Source of the DNA: Marinobacterium_A aestuariivivens
GTDB lineage: Bacteria > Pseudomonadota > Gammaproteobacteria > Pseudomonadales > Balneatricaceae
Direction: 5' to 3'
NCBI RefSeq assembly: GCF_042661465.1
Contig: NZ_JBHSWE010000001.1
Coordinates: forward strand, 2,046,001 to 2,110,000
Length of the DNA stretch: 64,000 nt
The translations under genes and the position numbers were made by a program. The stretch's first letter is position 1, and each line of letters starts with the position of its first letter. A model generated the notes under the pieces. It worked only from the letters and a program-made list of their open reading frames with translations. It did not search any database and was not told the DNA's origin. Of this stretch, positions 8,139 to 18,500 are shown piece after piece.

Positions 8139-9829
8139 ATGCCTAGCAAAAGAATCAGGCTGCAGATTCCGATCCTTGCGCTGAGCTGTCTGATCGTCGC
8201 CGGTGTCGAGCAACAAGCGACAGCAGCAGATCAGGGCGTGGATCAAACCCAGAGCACGGAACAGGAACGGCCGGATACGCCGGCAGGGGTGCCGCTCTAC
8301 GACAACCTCGGGGACCACCACTACCCCATCAGCACCGATATTCCGCAAGCACAGGTCTATTTCGACCAGGGACTGCGCCTGTATTACGCCTTCAACCATG
8401 CCGAGGCGATTCGGGCATTCCGCGAAGCGCAGAGACTGGACCCGCAATGTGCAATGTGCTGGTGGGCCGAAGCACTTGCCTGGGGCCCCAACATCAACCT
8501 GCCCATGGATGAGCCTTCGGGCCGGGCGGCCTATGCGGCAGTGCAGGGGGCGCTAGCCCGGCGAGAACATGCCAGCGAAAGGGAACAGGCCATGATCGAC
8601 GCGCTGGCGGTTCGCTATGCAAAGGAACCTCCGGAGGATCGTGCGCAGCTGGATCAAGCCTATGCAGACGCGATGGCCCGGGTGGCCGCGACCTATCCAG
8701 ACGATCACGACATCAAGGTGCTGTACGCCGAGTCGCTGATGGACCTCCGTCCCTGGGATTACTGGGAGGAGGACGGCACCCCGAAACCCGGTATCGCCGA
8801 GGCATTGAAAAATCTCGAGACTGTCATCGAAAAGAACCGGAATCATCCGGGCGCGTGCCACTTTTTCATCCATGCGGTGGAAAAGCTCTACCCCGAGCGT
8901 GCCGTGGCCTGTGCCGAACGCCTCGCCAACCTGATGCCGGGCGCGGGTCACCTGGTACATATGCCGGGGCATATCTACATCCGGGTCGGGCGCTACCAGG
9001 ATGCCGTCAAGGCCAACCAGCATGCGATACACGCGGACGAGACCTACATCCGCGACCAGAATCCGGCCACGGGCATGTACACCGCCGGCTATTACCCGCA
9101 CAACTATGATTTCCTCGCCTTCGCCACAATGATGATTGGCCAGAGCGAGGCCTCTATCGAGGCCGCGGAAAAGGTCACTGCGCTGCTCCCCAGGAACTGT
9201 TCGGCGCGCCCGGGATGGACTTCCTGCAACACTGGTCCAGCCGCCCCTGGCTGATGCGAATCCGCTTTGCGCGCTGGGACGAGATACTCGACACCCCGGC
9301 ACCGGATGCGGCTTTACCACACTCGACAGCGATGTGGCACTATGCCCGCGGCCGTGCCTTTGCAGCCACCGGCGATAGTGAAGCGGCTGCAGCCGAACTT
9401 GACGCGCTGAGAAAAATCCTGTCGAGCAATGCGCTTGAGGGCGTCAAGATGGAGTTCAATCAGTCAACCGACCTGTTGCGCATAGCCGAAAAAGTACTGG
9501 CCGGCTGGGTGGATGCGGCGGCTGGTCGATTCGATGAAGCGGAAAGTAACCTGCGCGAGGCCGTCGCTCGTGAAGACCGTTTGCTGTACGGCGAACCACC
9601 GGAGTGGACCATCCCTACTCGCCAGGATCTCGGCGCCCTGTTGCTGAAAGCCGATCGTTACCAGAAGGCGGAACAGGCGTTTCGCGAGGATCTTGCACGC
9701 TTTCCCCAAAACGGCTGGTCCCTGTATGGCCTGGCAACGGCACTCAGAGAGCAAGACAGGGAGGCTGAGGCGGCGGCTGTCGAGGCCGATTTCAGGGAAG
9801 TCTGGAAAACCGCGGATGTGGACTTGTAA
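8139..9829 (+). CDS. Exported TPR-repeat protein, one frameshift
   Basis: The protein is about 563 residues once one C is restored in the run at 9188-9191. A signal peptide is seen (basic RIRLQ, then ILALSCLIVAG, cleavage near TAA-D). TPR-like helices follow: AQVYFDQGLRLYYAFNHAEAI, the CWWAEALAWGPNIN segment, and the conserved HLVHMPGHIYIRVGRYQDA. C-terminal TPRs resume at AMWHYARGRAFAATG and YQKAEQAFREDLARFP. This belongs to a family of periplasmic TPR proteins of unknown function, probably protein-protein adaptors. Ribosome site AAGGAG precedes ATG 8139. It stands alone between direct repeats (7643-7698 and 9828-9873), which suggests acquisition as a unit. Confidence 0.75.
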
Positions 9830-10358
9830 GTCCTTGATTGCCTTTTGGGCCCCGCCCAGGCCACGGGCGCGCAAGGTAGCACTCGGAAACGACATCAAAG
9901 TGTTCGATGGCGGGTGACCAGCCCGGCATGCGGCTAAACCCGAAGCGCTTGTCCCTCTGCTCCAGCACCCGGCCCGCAGTATCACCTTCATCAGCCTGCA
10001 ACAGTCCCGGCCGATAATCCCGGGTTTTGAATTCGGCGCCGCCCGCTCGGACGAGGGCCCGGCAACGCAGAGCGAGGTATTCAGGGTGGGGCAACCGCAA
10101 TCCGGCAAGCACGGCAAAACCACGGGCGGTATCGTCCACCCGCTTCGCTCGGGCATCAACCGCTTCTGGAACAGGCTCCTCCAATGGGGGCAGCGGGCTC
10201 TCGAAGAGCACAACGAGCTGTGTCGATGGGAGCAAGAGAGCGAGAGGCCGCTCGCGCGCGACCGCTGACGGGCAGCCAGAAACTCCAGCCTCTCGGCACC
10301 CGCCAATCCCACGCCTCAGTTCACCGCAGCCCGCGAATTCTCGCTCGACGTATAACAT
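9792..10358 (-). CDS. Unrecognised ORF, possibly a remnant
   Basis: A 188-codon frame whose second half (ARGFAVLAGLRLPHPEYLALRCRALVRAGGAEFKTR is part of it) has codon choice like real genes of this window, with G or C in most third positions. No family is recognised. The first 60 codons look less convincing, and the end overlaps the TPR gene by 38 bases on the opposite strand. It could be a decayed or host-specific gene. The rest of 10359-10714 shows nothing identifiable. Confidence 0.3.
   Translation of the reverse strand: MLYVEREFAGCGELRRGIGGCREAGVSGCPSAVARERPLALLLPSTQLVVLFESPLPPLEEPVPEAVDARAKRVDDTARGFAVLAGLRLPHPEYLALRCRALVRAGGAEFKTRDYRPGLLQADEGDTAGRVLEQRDKRFGFSRMPGWSPAIEHFDVVSECYLARPWPGRGPKGNQGLTSPHPRFSRLP
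9828..9873 (+). repeat. Direct repeat right of the TPR gene
   Basis: This is the second copy of the repeat at 7643-7698. It begins inside the TAA stop of the TPR gene, so that gene ends exactly at the repeat border. Confidence 0.6.
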
Positions 10359-10714
10359 CCGTCCTGAACAATTCCGCGTTCAATATCACCATTGTTATGG
10401 CAATTACGAGCTCGATCCTTGGCGTGCAGCCCAGGGGAGCCGCGAACAAGTCCCAACGAGTCTCTGACTTTCAGCGCGAGCCGGGCTCGCGTTGCATCTT
10501 TGAAGGCATGTTGGGCGCCTGTCGAGATGCTGCACAAAGAGTCCGGCTCGCGCCAATGGCGACACATCAAGCCTGCCGGTACAGGTAAGTTCTGATTAAT
10601 CAATCACTTAACAGCACTATTGCGTTGACGTGGGTACCGATGCACCTGGATGAACCCTGCGATAGCTTCATCGGTGCCGACCGGAAACCGAAACGGCAGC
10701 ACTGGCGAGCCAAC

Positions 10715-10730
10715 GTAACCGAGATGTTAC
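10715..10730. promoter_or_regulatory. Inverted repeat GTAAC-N6-GTTAC before the response regulator
   Basis: GTAAC (10715-10719) and GTTAC (10726-10730) form an inverted repeat about 90 bases before the regulator start. Related TGTAAC units occur before the transporter operon at 13057-13076. A shared operator for the adjacent OmpR-type regulator is the simple reading. Confidence 0.4.
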
Positions 10731-10815
10731 ATGGCACCTGTGTTCAGCCACTCGATCCGATTGTTATACTGCTTCGAGCCTTCGAGAAGGCCCGATACTA
10801 ATAACAACAACAGCA

Positions 10816-11550
10816 GTGAAACGCATGCCGGACGCGCACAAGAAGCATATCGTGGTCGTCGATGACGACAGCGAAATCAGGGACCTGTTATCGGAGTATC
10901 TCGGAGTTCAGAACTTCCGCGTCAGCGTCGCTGCCGATGCCGTGGAGCTGGACCGGATCCTGGCATCCGGAATTCCGGACCTGATCGTCCTCGATATCAT
11001 GCTGCCGGGCGAAGACGGCTTTTCCATCTGCCGGCGTCTCGTTACCCAGGCCCAGATACCCATTCTGATGCTGACCGCCAATTCAGACGATACGGATCGC
11101 ATCATCGGCCTTGAGCTGGGCGCCGACGATTACATGGAAAAGCCTTTCAACCCCCGGGTACTGCTGGCCCGCATTCGTGCCATCCTGAGGCGGGCCGATC
11201 CCGAGACGGCTCCACTCGTTGCACCTCAAGGCAAGCATACGGCGCTTGGGGACTGGACCCTCGACCATCAAAGCCGGGTTCTGCTCTCGAAGACCGGTCA
11301 ACGCTGGAATATTTCGGGTTCCGACTTCAACCTGCTGATGATCCTGATCGAAAACCGTAACCGGGTTGTCAGCCGCGAAACGCTCTATCACTCGATCAAG
11401 GGCCGGGAGCCGTCCCCGTACGATCGCAGCCTGGACGTACAGATTTCCCGCATCCGACAACGTCTGGGCGACGACGGCAAGAACCCCCGACTGATCAAAA
11501 CCATAAGAGGTGTCGGGTATGTTTTGGCCGAGCAACTGGAAGCTCGATAA
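10816..11550 (+). CDS. OmpR-family response regulator (GltR-like) of sugar transporter
   Basis: A 244-residue regulator with a receiver domain (phospho-acceptor D60 in LIVLDIMLPGEDG, acidic pocket VVVDDD near 14-18, switch lysine in MEKPFNP) and a C-terminal winged helix (SRETLYHSIKGREPSPYDRSLDVQISRIRQRLGDD). It resembles GltR/GtrR, which controls glucose ABC transport in Pseudomonas. The kinase gene overlaps its end by about 40 bases, and the transporter genes follow on the same strand. GTG 10816 or ATG 10825 could be the start; neither has a clear ribosome site. It probably activates the transporter genes at 13220-17659. Confidence 0.9.
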   Translation: MKRMPDAHKKHIVVVDDDSEIRDLLSEYLGVQNFRVSVAADAVELDRILASGIPDLIVLDIMLPGEDGFSICRRLVTQAQIPILMLTANSDDTDRIIGLELGADDYMEKPFNPRVLLARIRAILRRADPETAPLVAPQGKHTALGDWTLDHQSRVLLSKTGQRWNISGSDFNLLMILIENRNRVVSRETLYHSIKGREPSPYDRSLDVQISRIRQRLGDDGKNPRLIKTIRGVGYVLAEQLEAR

Positions 11551-12995
11551 AACGCGGCTTTTGTCCTGGCTGATTCCGGACTCCCATCGCGGCCGGATAC
11601 TGCTGATCATGCTGCTTGGCCTGCTGATGACCCAGTTGGCGAGCTACTGGGCATGGCGTCACCAGGTCCAGGCGGGGCAGATCGACCTTGTGGACAAAGT
11701 GTCCAACAACGTTGCCTATTCCGTAGCCTCGACGGTCAAGTTCTTTACCGATCTTCCCAGGCAATACCGGCACATGGTGCTGGACCAGCTGCGGAAAATG
11801 GGGGGACCCGCTTCTATGTCAGCCTCAACAGGGAGCGGATCCTCATACACGAAGTCGGGCTGGACCCGCAGAAAAAGCAAGTGGTCGACAAATTCCGCAA
11901 TGTCCTGAGCAGCGAACTGACCTACCAGCAGCTCTGGGTGCAGTTTTCGGAGCCCGAGACCCTGCATGTGCATACCAACGACACCCTGCTGACGGAGATT
12001 CCCGAACGCTGGTCGCAACGTCTGCTGATCGATGACCTTTCACCGCCGATCCTGGTCATTCAGCTACAGCTTGCCGAAGGAGAGTGGCTGTATGTGGCAA
12101 CCCTGCTGCCGGTCCCGGACTTTCTCGCGGACATGCAGTTGAGGAGTCCTCAGACCCTGGCGTACCTGCTGGTCTTTCTGGCAGGGGTGATCGGGTTGTC
12201 TTTCCTGGTGATCCGGCAGCAGACGCGCCCTCTCACCTTCATGCTTCGGGCAGCTGAAGAACTGGGGCAGGATATCGGCCATGATCCGATTCCGGAAACC
12301 GGCTCCCGGGAAATACGCGCCACCGCCCGAGTCTTCAATCAGATGCAGGCGCGGATCCAGACCTACCTGAGCGATCGCGAACATTTCTTCACCGCCATGT
12401 CCCACGACCTGAAAACGCCCATCACTCGCATGCGCATTCGCACGGAGCTGTTGGAAAAACCGCAGCATCGAATCAAATTCACCCGCGACCTGGATGAGGT
12501 GGAGCAGATGGTGCGGGGCGCCTTGCAGGCCCTCAGGGACACCCACTACGAAGAGGACGCATTGGCGACGGATTTGTCGCAACTGATCGAGGACGTGATC
12601 GAGGACGTGGCCGGGCAGGCCCATCCGATTAGCCTGAATGGCTCGGCCGCCCCCTCAAGGTCAAACCCCTGTTGCTTAAGCGGGCACTGACCAATCTGAT
12701 GGAAAACGCCATTTTCTATGGCGAACGCTGCGATATCCGGCTCACCGAGCGCGAAGATATCGTCAATATTGAAATTCGGGACTACGGGCCCGGAATCCCC
12801 GAAGCGGAACGGGAGCGGGTATTCAAGCCGTTCGTGCGTCTGGAGCCCTCCCGTAGCCGCAATACCGGCGGTAGCGGACTGGGGTTGGGCATTGCCCGCA
12901 ATATCATGCACGCCCATGGCGGCGAACTACGCCTGGACAATCACAACGATGGAGGCCTTGTCGTTAACCTTCTGTTACCCAGGAAGAATCAATGA
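11510..12995 (+). CDS. Sensor histidine kinase (GtrS-like), two frameshifts
   Basis: The inner-membrane partner of the upstream regulator. The first transmembrane helix is at ILLIMLLGLLMTQLASYWAW, then a periplasmic sensing region, a second helix (LAYLLVFLAGVIGLSFLVI), HAMP, the phospho-accepting histidine in MSHDLKTPITRMR, and an ATP-binding domain (N box NLMENAIFYG, DYGPGIPE, GGSGLGLGIA). Two missing bases break the frame: in the G run at 11800-11805 and in the C run at 12650-12654. With both restored the protein is about 495 residues and all kinase motifs are in order. The start is GTG 11510 or ATG 11519, inside the regulator gene. Confidence 0.88.
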
Positions 12996-13056
12996 GACCC
13001 AACGGTCAATCCCGGGTTGCCGGCCATGCATGCAGGGCACCGGTAAAGGCCCCGAC

Positions 13057-13076
13057 GTTATGTAACATCCTGTAAC
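13057..13076. promoter_or_regulatory. Tandem TGTAAC sites before the transporter operon
   Basis: GTTATGTAAC at 13057-13066 is followed by TGTAAC at 13071-13076, a 10-base repeat period as usual for OmpR-type regulators that bind direct repeats. A further GGTTACGTGAC lies near 13103. These are good candidates for binding by the regulator at 10816-11550. Confidence 0.42.
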
Positions 13077-13219
13077 GCATCGGCCTAACTCTTTCTTACC
13101 CAAGGTTACGTGACTTCGGTACAGCGGGAATCGATAGTAATAGCAGGCCAAGGCACTCAGACCGGGATCCCACCGCCTTTGACCTGGCACTCAAACACGA
13201 TTCTGCGAGGAAGCAAGTC

Positions 13220-14471
13220 ATGAAAACAATAACAAGAATGTTGGCGGGCGCAGCCCTGGCAACAGCCATTTCCACCCAGGGATATGCCGGCAATGTTGAA
13301 GTGCTGCATTACTGGACATCCGGTAGCGAAGCCGAAGCCCTGTCCGTGCTCAAGGAGATGATGGAGTCCGAAGGCCATCACTGGACCGACTTTGCGGTAT
13401 CCGGCGGTGGCGGCGAGACGGCCATGACGGTACTCAAGGCGCGTGCCATTTCCGGCAATCCCCCTCGGCTTCCATGATAGCCGGACCGGAAATCCAGCAG
13501 TGGGCGGAGCTGGGCGTACTGGCCAATATCGATGCTGTCGCAGACAGTAACGGCTGGGACAAACTGCTACCGCCGGCCATCGCCGATATCCATAAATTTG
13601 ACGGTCACTACGTGGCCGTGCCGGTGAATGTGCACCGCATCAACTGGATGTGGATCAACAAGTCGATCCTGAACGAGGTCAACGGCGGCCGCGTGCCCGA
13701 GAACTGGGACGATTTCTTCAGTTTTCTGGATAACGCCAGGAATGCCGGCTATACCGCCCTTGCCCATGGCGGACAGGACTGGCAGGACGCCACGGTATTC
13801 GAGCAGGTGGCACTGGGCACCGGCGGCGCGGACTGGTACCAGCAGGCGTTTGTGCAGCTGGACCCCGAGGCGCTGGCAAGCCCGAAAATGATCGAGGCGC
13901 TGTCCACCTTCAAGAAACTCAGAAGCTACATGGACGCCGGCATGCCCGGACGGGACTGGAACCTTGCCACCTCCCTGGTCATAGAGGGCAAGGCCGCCGT
14001 GCAGATCATGGGCGACTGGGCCAAGGGGAGTTCAGCGCCGCCGGCAAAACGCCGAACAAGGACTACCTCTGTGCCGCCGTTCCCGGCACAACGGATGCCT
14101 TTACGTTCAATGTCGACGCTTTCATGATGTTCGGGCAGGAGGGCGAAGACAGCAGGGCCCAGCAAGACCTGGCGAGATTGCTGATGTCGGAACGTTTCCA
14201 GGAAGAGTTCAATCTGCAAAAGGGTTCCATCCCGGTGCGGCAGGATGTCCCGCTATCACGTTATGACGACTGCGCCAGGCTCTCCAACCGCGACCTCAAG
14301 GCATCGGCAGCCAATCACAAGCTGCTGCCAAGCTTCGCCCATGCCATGGCGATGCAGCCGCAGGTCAGTGGAGCCGTCTTCGACGTCGTAACCCACTACT
14401 TCAACGACGATGCCATAAGCGCCGAAGTGGCCGCCCGTGCCATGGCTACCGCCATCAAGGCGGCCCAGTAG
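13220..14471 (+). CDS. Sugar-binding protein of ABC transporter (GtsA-like), two frameshifts
   Basis: Periplasmic solute-binding protein of family 1. It has a signal peptide (MKTITRMLAGAALATAI, cleavage near GYAG). The mature start VEVLHYWTSGSEAEAL, the AVSGGGGETAMTVLKAR block, PVNVHRINWMWINK, ALAHGGQDWQDATVFE and VQIMGDWAKG all match Pseudomonas glucose-binding GtsA as I remember it. One base is missing in the C run at 13460-13464 and one in the G run at 14025-14028; restored length is about 417 residues. Downstream nagB and gspK suggest the ligand is glucosamine rather than glucose. It is first in the operon, followed by a strong hairpin at 14492-14511. Confidence 0.88.
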
Positions 14472-14491
14472 CCTTCTTTCGAGGGTTCGAT

Positions 14492-14511
14492 CCGGCCCCG
14501 CCCGGGGCCGG
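14492..14511 (+). terminator. Strong intercistronic hairpin after the binding-protein gene
   Basis: CCGGCCCCG (14492-14500) pairs perfectly with CGGGGCCGG (14503-14511) over a 2-base loop. There is no T tract. Such hairpins between binding-protein and permease genes commonly protect the upstream mRNA, giving more binding protein than permease. Partial termination is also possible. Confidence 0.5.
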
Positions 14512-14678
14512 ATAGTCCGGCACCTGTACGGCAACATTCTCACCGGTTTCAGTGCACCCGACCGGTTCGCGACACCGTCGCGGACCTGACGGGATCGCTG
14601 TGCCCGATTTCAGCGCTCGAGGGGCTGAATACGCAGTTGCAGCCCCATCGACTTTCAACTCAGACTGAGAGACTGGTC

Positions 14679-15608
14679 ATGACCACCAAAGCTACCTCAG
14701 TAAGTCTGCAGCCAGCCGCCATGCCTTCCAAGTGGCGGGATCGCCTGCAGGACCTCTTACCCAAGCTCATGCTAGGTCCCAGCATGCTGCTCACCCTGGT
14801 ATTTATCTACGGATTTATCGTCTGGTCCGCAGTGCTGTCTTTTACCAAGTCCAGACTGCTCCCCGATTATGAATTTGTCGGCTTTGCCAACTACGACAGG
14901 CTCTTCGACCTCGAGCGTTGGCAGGTCGCCTACAGCAACCTGATCCTGTTCGCGCTGCTGTTTATCGGCATCAGCATCCTGCTGGGTACATTGCTGGCCG
15001 TTTTCCTGGACCAGAAAATCCGCCTGGAAGGCGCCCTGCGGACCATCTACCTCTATCCCATGGCCCTGTCACTCATCGTCACCGGTACCGCCTGGAAATG
15101 GATCCTCAACCCGGAGACCGGCCTCGAAAAGCTGATGCATGACTTGGGTTATACCGGCTTCGAGTTCAACTGGCTGGTGAGTTCGGACATGGCCATCTAC
15201 ACCGTGGTCATTGCCGCGGTCTGGCAAGCTTCCGGCTTCGTGATGGCGATGATGCTGGCCGGTCTCAGGGGCATCGACAGTTCCATTATCAAGGCGGCAC
15301 AGATCGATGGCGCCGGTCTGGCAACGATCTACTGGCGCATTATCCTGCCGATCATGCGGCCGATCTATTTCAGCGCCTTCATCATCCTGTCACACCTGGC
15401 GATCAAGAGCTTCGACCTGGTACTGGCATTGACGGCCGGCGGCCCGGGATTCTCCAGCGATCTGCCCGCTACCTTCATGTACCAGTACACCTTTGCCAGA
15501 AGCGAAATCGGCATCGGCACCGCCAGCGCGATGATCACGTTGATGGGCTTTCTGGCCATCCTGATTCCCTACCTGTACAGCGAACTGCGAGGCACACGCC
15601 ATGACTAA
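14679..15608 (+). CDS. Sugar ABC transporter permease (GtsB-like)
   Basis: A 309-residue inner-membrane permease of the MalF type with six hydrophobic segments (first: MLLTLVFIYGFIVWSAVLSF). The EAA loop that docks on the ATPase is at AAQIDGAGLATIYWRIILPIM, with the expected EAA-like A-x3-G pattern. ATG 14679 is chosen because the preceding 14 codons show no similarity. The end overlaps the next permease gene by 8 bases, so the two are translated together. It forms the membrane channel with the following gene product. Confidence 0.88.
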   Translation: MTTKATSVSLQPAAMPSKWRDRLQDLLPKLMLGPSMLLTLVFIYGFIVWSAVLSFTKSRLLPDYEFVGFANYDRLFDLERWQVAYSNLILFALLFIGISILLGTLLAVFLDQKIRLEGALRTIYLYPMALSLIVTGTAWKWILNPETGLEKLMHDLGYTGFEFNWLVSSDMAIYTVVIAAVWQASGFVMAMMLAGLRGIDSSIIKAAQIDGAGLATIYWRIILPIMRPIYFSAFIILSHLAIKSFDLVLALTAGGPGFSSDLPATFMYQYTFARSEIGIGTASAMITLMGFLAILIPYLYSELRGTRHD

Positions 15609-16472
15609 TCCGATCACCCGCTATTCGGAGCATGCCGGTCGCGTAGCGCTCTATGCGACGCTGTTTGCCCTGGCCGCCTATTTCCTGATGCCCCTACTGG
15701 TGATGCTCTTTGCGTCCCTCAAGGAGTTGTCCGAAATCCGCGCCGGCAACCTGATCATGCCGCCCATGCAACCGACTTTCGCCCCTGGATCAAGGCCTGG
15801 TCGGCCGCCTGCACCGGTATCGACTGCGCGGGCATCGGCAGCTATTTCTGGAACTCCATCCTGATAACCGTCCCCGCGGTGCTACTGTCGTCCGCCATCG
15901 GTGCGATCAATGGTTATGTCCTGGCGCAATGGCGCTTTCGCGGCAGCGAGGCGTTCTTCTTTCTGCTGTTAATCGGCTGCTTCATTCCATTCCAGGCGGT
16001 GCTGCTGCCGATGGCTCAGACCCTGGGCTGGCTTGGGCTGTCCAACTCCGTCGCGGGATTGATCCTGGTGCACACCATTTATGGCATCCCCTTCACCACC
16101 CTGTTTTACCGCAACTATTACGTGGGGATTCCCAGCGAACTGATCAGTGCCGCCAGACTCGATGGCGCCGGCTTCTTTGCCATCTTCCAGCGCATCGTAC
16201 TGCCGCTTTCCGGACCGATCATCGTGGTCACGCTGATCTGGGAGTTCACCAATATCTGGAATGACTTCCTGTTCGGCGTGATCTATTCCGGCCCGGACTC
16301 CAAGCCCGTGACCGTGGCACTGAACAACCTGGTCAATACCAGCACCGGCGTGAAGGAATACAACACCGATATGGCGGCCGCGATCATCGCCGCCCTGCCC
16401 ACCATTATCGTCTACGTGATTTCCGGCAAGTATTTCCTGCGCGGGCTGATGGCGGGCGCCGTCAAGGGCTGA
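15601..16472 (+). CDS. Sugar ABC transporter permease (GtsC-like), one frameshift
   Basis: MalG-type permease, about 290 residues when one C is restored in the run at 15782-15785 (giving TFAPWIKAW instead of TFAPGSRPG). The first helix is near VALYATLFALAAYFLMPLLVMLF. The EAA loop reads ISAARLDGAGFFAIFQRIVLPLSGP, and the C-terminal helix ends KYFLRGLMAGAVKG, the classical GxxxGAVKG ending of sugar permeases. It overlaps the preceding permease gene by 8 bases and is followed after 60 bases by the ATPase gene. Confidence 0.88.
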
Positions 16473-16532
16473 GCCCCGCTCGACAGAAGCCCTCAGGTGG
16501 CAACGGACCAACAAGAACAGGAGCAAGTCCAA

Positions 16533-17659
16533 ATGGCACAGTTACATATCGACAACGTTTCAAAACAGTACGGCGTCACCCCGGTCCTGCACGATATCGA
16601 TATCAAGATCGATTCCGGCGAATTCCTGGTGCTGATCGGCCCATCCGGCTGTGGCAAATCGACACTGCTCAACAGTATCGCCGGCCTGGACACCATCAGT
16701 AAGGGTGAAATTCGCATCGACGACAATGCGGTGACCCACCTTAGCCCCAAGGACCGGGATATTGCGATGGTATTCCAGTCCTATGCCCTTTATCCGAGCA
16801 TGACCGTTTACGGCAATATCGCCTTCGGCCTGGAGATGAAGAAGGTCCCCAAAGCCGCAATCAGAGCAGAGGTCGACCGTGTCGCCAAGCTGCTGAAAAT
16901 CGACCACCTGCTGGATCGCAGGCCCGCCGAACTGTCCGGGGGACAGCGCCAGCGCGTCGCGATGGGCCGGGCCCTGGCGAGGGAACCGAAAATCTATCTG
17001 TTCGACGAGCCCCTGAGCAACCTGGACGCCAAGCTGCGCGTACAGATGCGCACCGAAATCAAGAAACTACATCACCGGCTCGGTACGACCATCGTCTATG
17101 TCACGCATGACCAGATCGAAGCGATGACGCTGGCGGACCGGATCGCGGTCCTGAAAGACGGCAAACTGCAGCAACTGGGCACTCCCGCCGAAATCTACGG
17201 CAATCCCGCAAACATGTTCGTGGCCGGTTTCATGGGATCGCCGCAGATCAACTTCATCCGCGCCCGGGTCGTCGGCAAGGACCGGGCCGTTGGCCTCGAG
17301 ATGAGCGGCTCTTCCGGTCTGGCGGAGACCGTCGTACTGCCCCCCAGGCTCCGGATCTCGACAACCGGATCGGACAGACAGTGATCATGGGCGTGCGGCC
17401 GGAACACATCGCCGAACAGGCGACGGCGGAGCCGCATAACGATCAGCCCACATCAGGACAGTGGCTCGTCCGGAACGCCATCGATGTGATCGAGCCCACA
17501 GGCCCCGATACGCTCATCGTGACCCGTATCAACGGCCAGGAAGTGACAGGGCGCACGAGCGCTGAGACCCGGGTCTCACCGGGCGATCATCTGCTGCTGC
17601 GGGTCGATCTCAACCAGGCGGTGTTTTTCGATCCCGAATCCGAACAGCGCATTTACTGA
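16533..17659 (+). CDS. Sugar ABC transporter ATPase (MalK/UgpC/GtsD type), one frameshift
   Basis: Energises the sugar importer. Walker A GPSGCGKSTLLN, Q-loop VFQSYALYP, signature LSGGQRQRVAMGRA, Walker B IYLFDEPLSNLDA and switch VTHDQIEAMTLADR are intact. The C-terminal regulatory TOBE/OB domain (IMGVRPEHIAEQ onwards) is in a different frame because one C is missing in the run at 17340-17345. Restored length is about 375 residues, typical for MalK-like proteins that energise several sugar importers. ATG 16533 is chosen for the AGGAG 8-12 bases upstream; the frame is open to 16497. Confidence 0.92.
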
Positions 17660-17705
17660 CAATCTCGCCATTGGGCTCTTATCCATTCAATGTCACGGAG
17701 AAGGT

Positions 17706-18500
17706 ATGCAGGTAATTATTGCCGGTTCGCCCGGCGAGGTGGCCAGCCTCGCAGCGGACCGAATCGAACGACTACTGGCTAGGCATAAGGCGGCGGTTCT
17801 GGGATTGGCGACCGGCAGTACGCCCATCGCCCTCTATCAGGAGCTGATTGCTCGCTACCATCGCAATCAACTGTCGTTCCGGGAGGTCACCACCTTCAAC
17901 CTGGACGAGTACGTGGGGCTGGCTCCGGAGCATCCTCAGAGCTATCGCACGTTCATGCAACGCCAGCTATTCGACCGGATCGATATCGATCCGCGCAACA
18001 CCCATATCCCGAACGGGCAGCACTGCCCGACCGAGGAAGCCGCTGCCTACGAAACCCGGATTCGCAGTCTGGGAGGCATCGATTTGCAGGTACTGGGCCT
18101 GGGCCGCAACGGCCATATCGGTTTCAACGAGCCCTGTTCCAGCCTGCATTCCCGGACACGGATCAAAACCCTGGCCGAGGCGACAGTGCGCGACAACAGC
18201 CGTTTCTTCGAACCCGGCGAGTTCATGCCCAAACTGGCCATCACCATGGGGATCGCGACCATCCTGGAGGCTCGGCAGATACTGTTACTGGCCACCGGCT
18301 CGGCCAAGGCTGAAGCCGTCAGGACGATGGTAGAGGGGCCTCTTTCGGCGAGCTGTCCTGCATCGGCGCTGCAACAGCACCCCAATACGCTGGTCATCGT
18401 CGACAGCGAAGCCGGCTCGCAGCTGTCGCAGTGCGAGTACCACCGGCGGGTCAAAATCGAAACCGACCGGCTGATGGATGCAGAGAGAAGCAGGCCATGA
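17706..18500 (+). CDS. nagB: Glucosamine-6-phosphate deaminase
   Basis: NagB converts glucosamine-6-phosphate to fructose-6-phosphate and ammonia, feeding glycolysis. The 264-residue protein has the phosphate-binding loop LATGSTP (about residue 35), the NLDEYVGL catalytic segment and GLGRNGHIGFNEP with the catalytic histidine. The length matches E. coli NagB (266). A ribosome site (ACGGAGAAGG) precedes ATG 17706. The stop overlaps the gspK start as ATGA. No nagA (deacetylase) is present nearby, which fits free glucosamine as the substrate of the pathway. Confidence 0.95.
   Translation: MQVIIAGSPGEVASLAADRIERLLARHKAAVLGLATGSTPIALYQELIARYHRNQLSFREVTTFNLDEYVGLAPEHPQSYRTFMQRQLFDRIDIDPRNTHIPNGQHCPTEEAAAYETRIRSLGGIDLQVLGLGRNGHIGFNEPCSSLHSRTRIKTLAEATVRDNSRFFEPGEFMPKLAITMGIATILEARQILLLATGSAKAEAVRTMVEGPLSASCPASALQQHPNTLVIVDSEAGSQLSQCEYHRRVKIETDRLMDAERSRP

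Noticed and set aside
11790..11810. Programmed frameshift at the G run in the kinase gene
   Set aside because: The same kind of one-base loss occurs in 16 other unrelated genes, including housekeeping purK and pyk, so a sequencing cause is far simpler.
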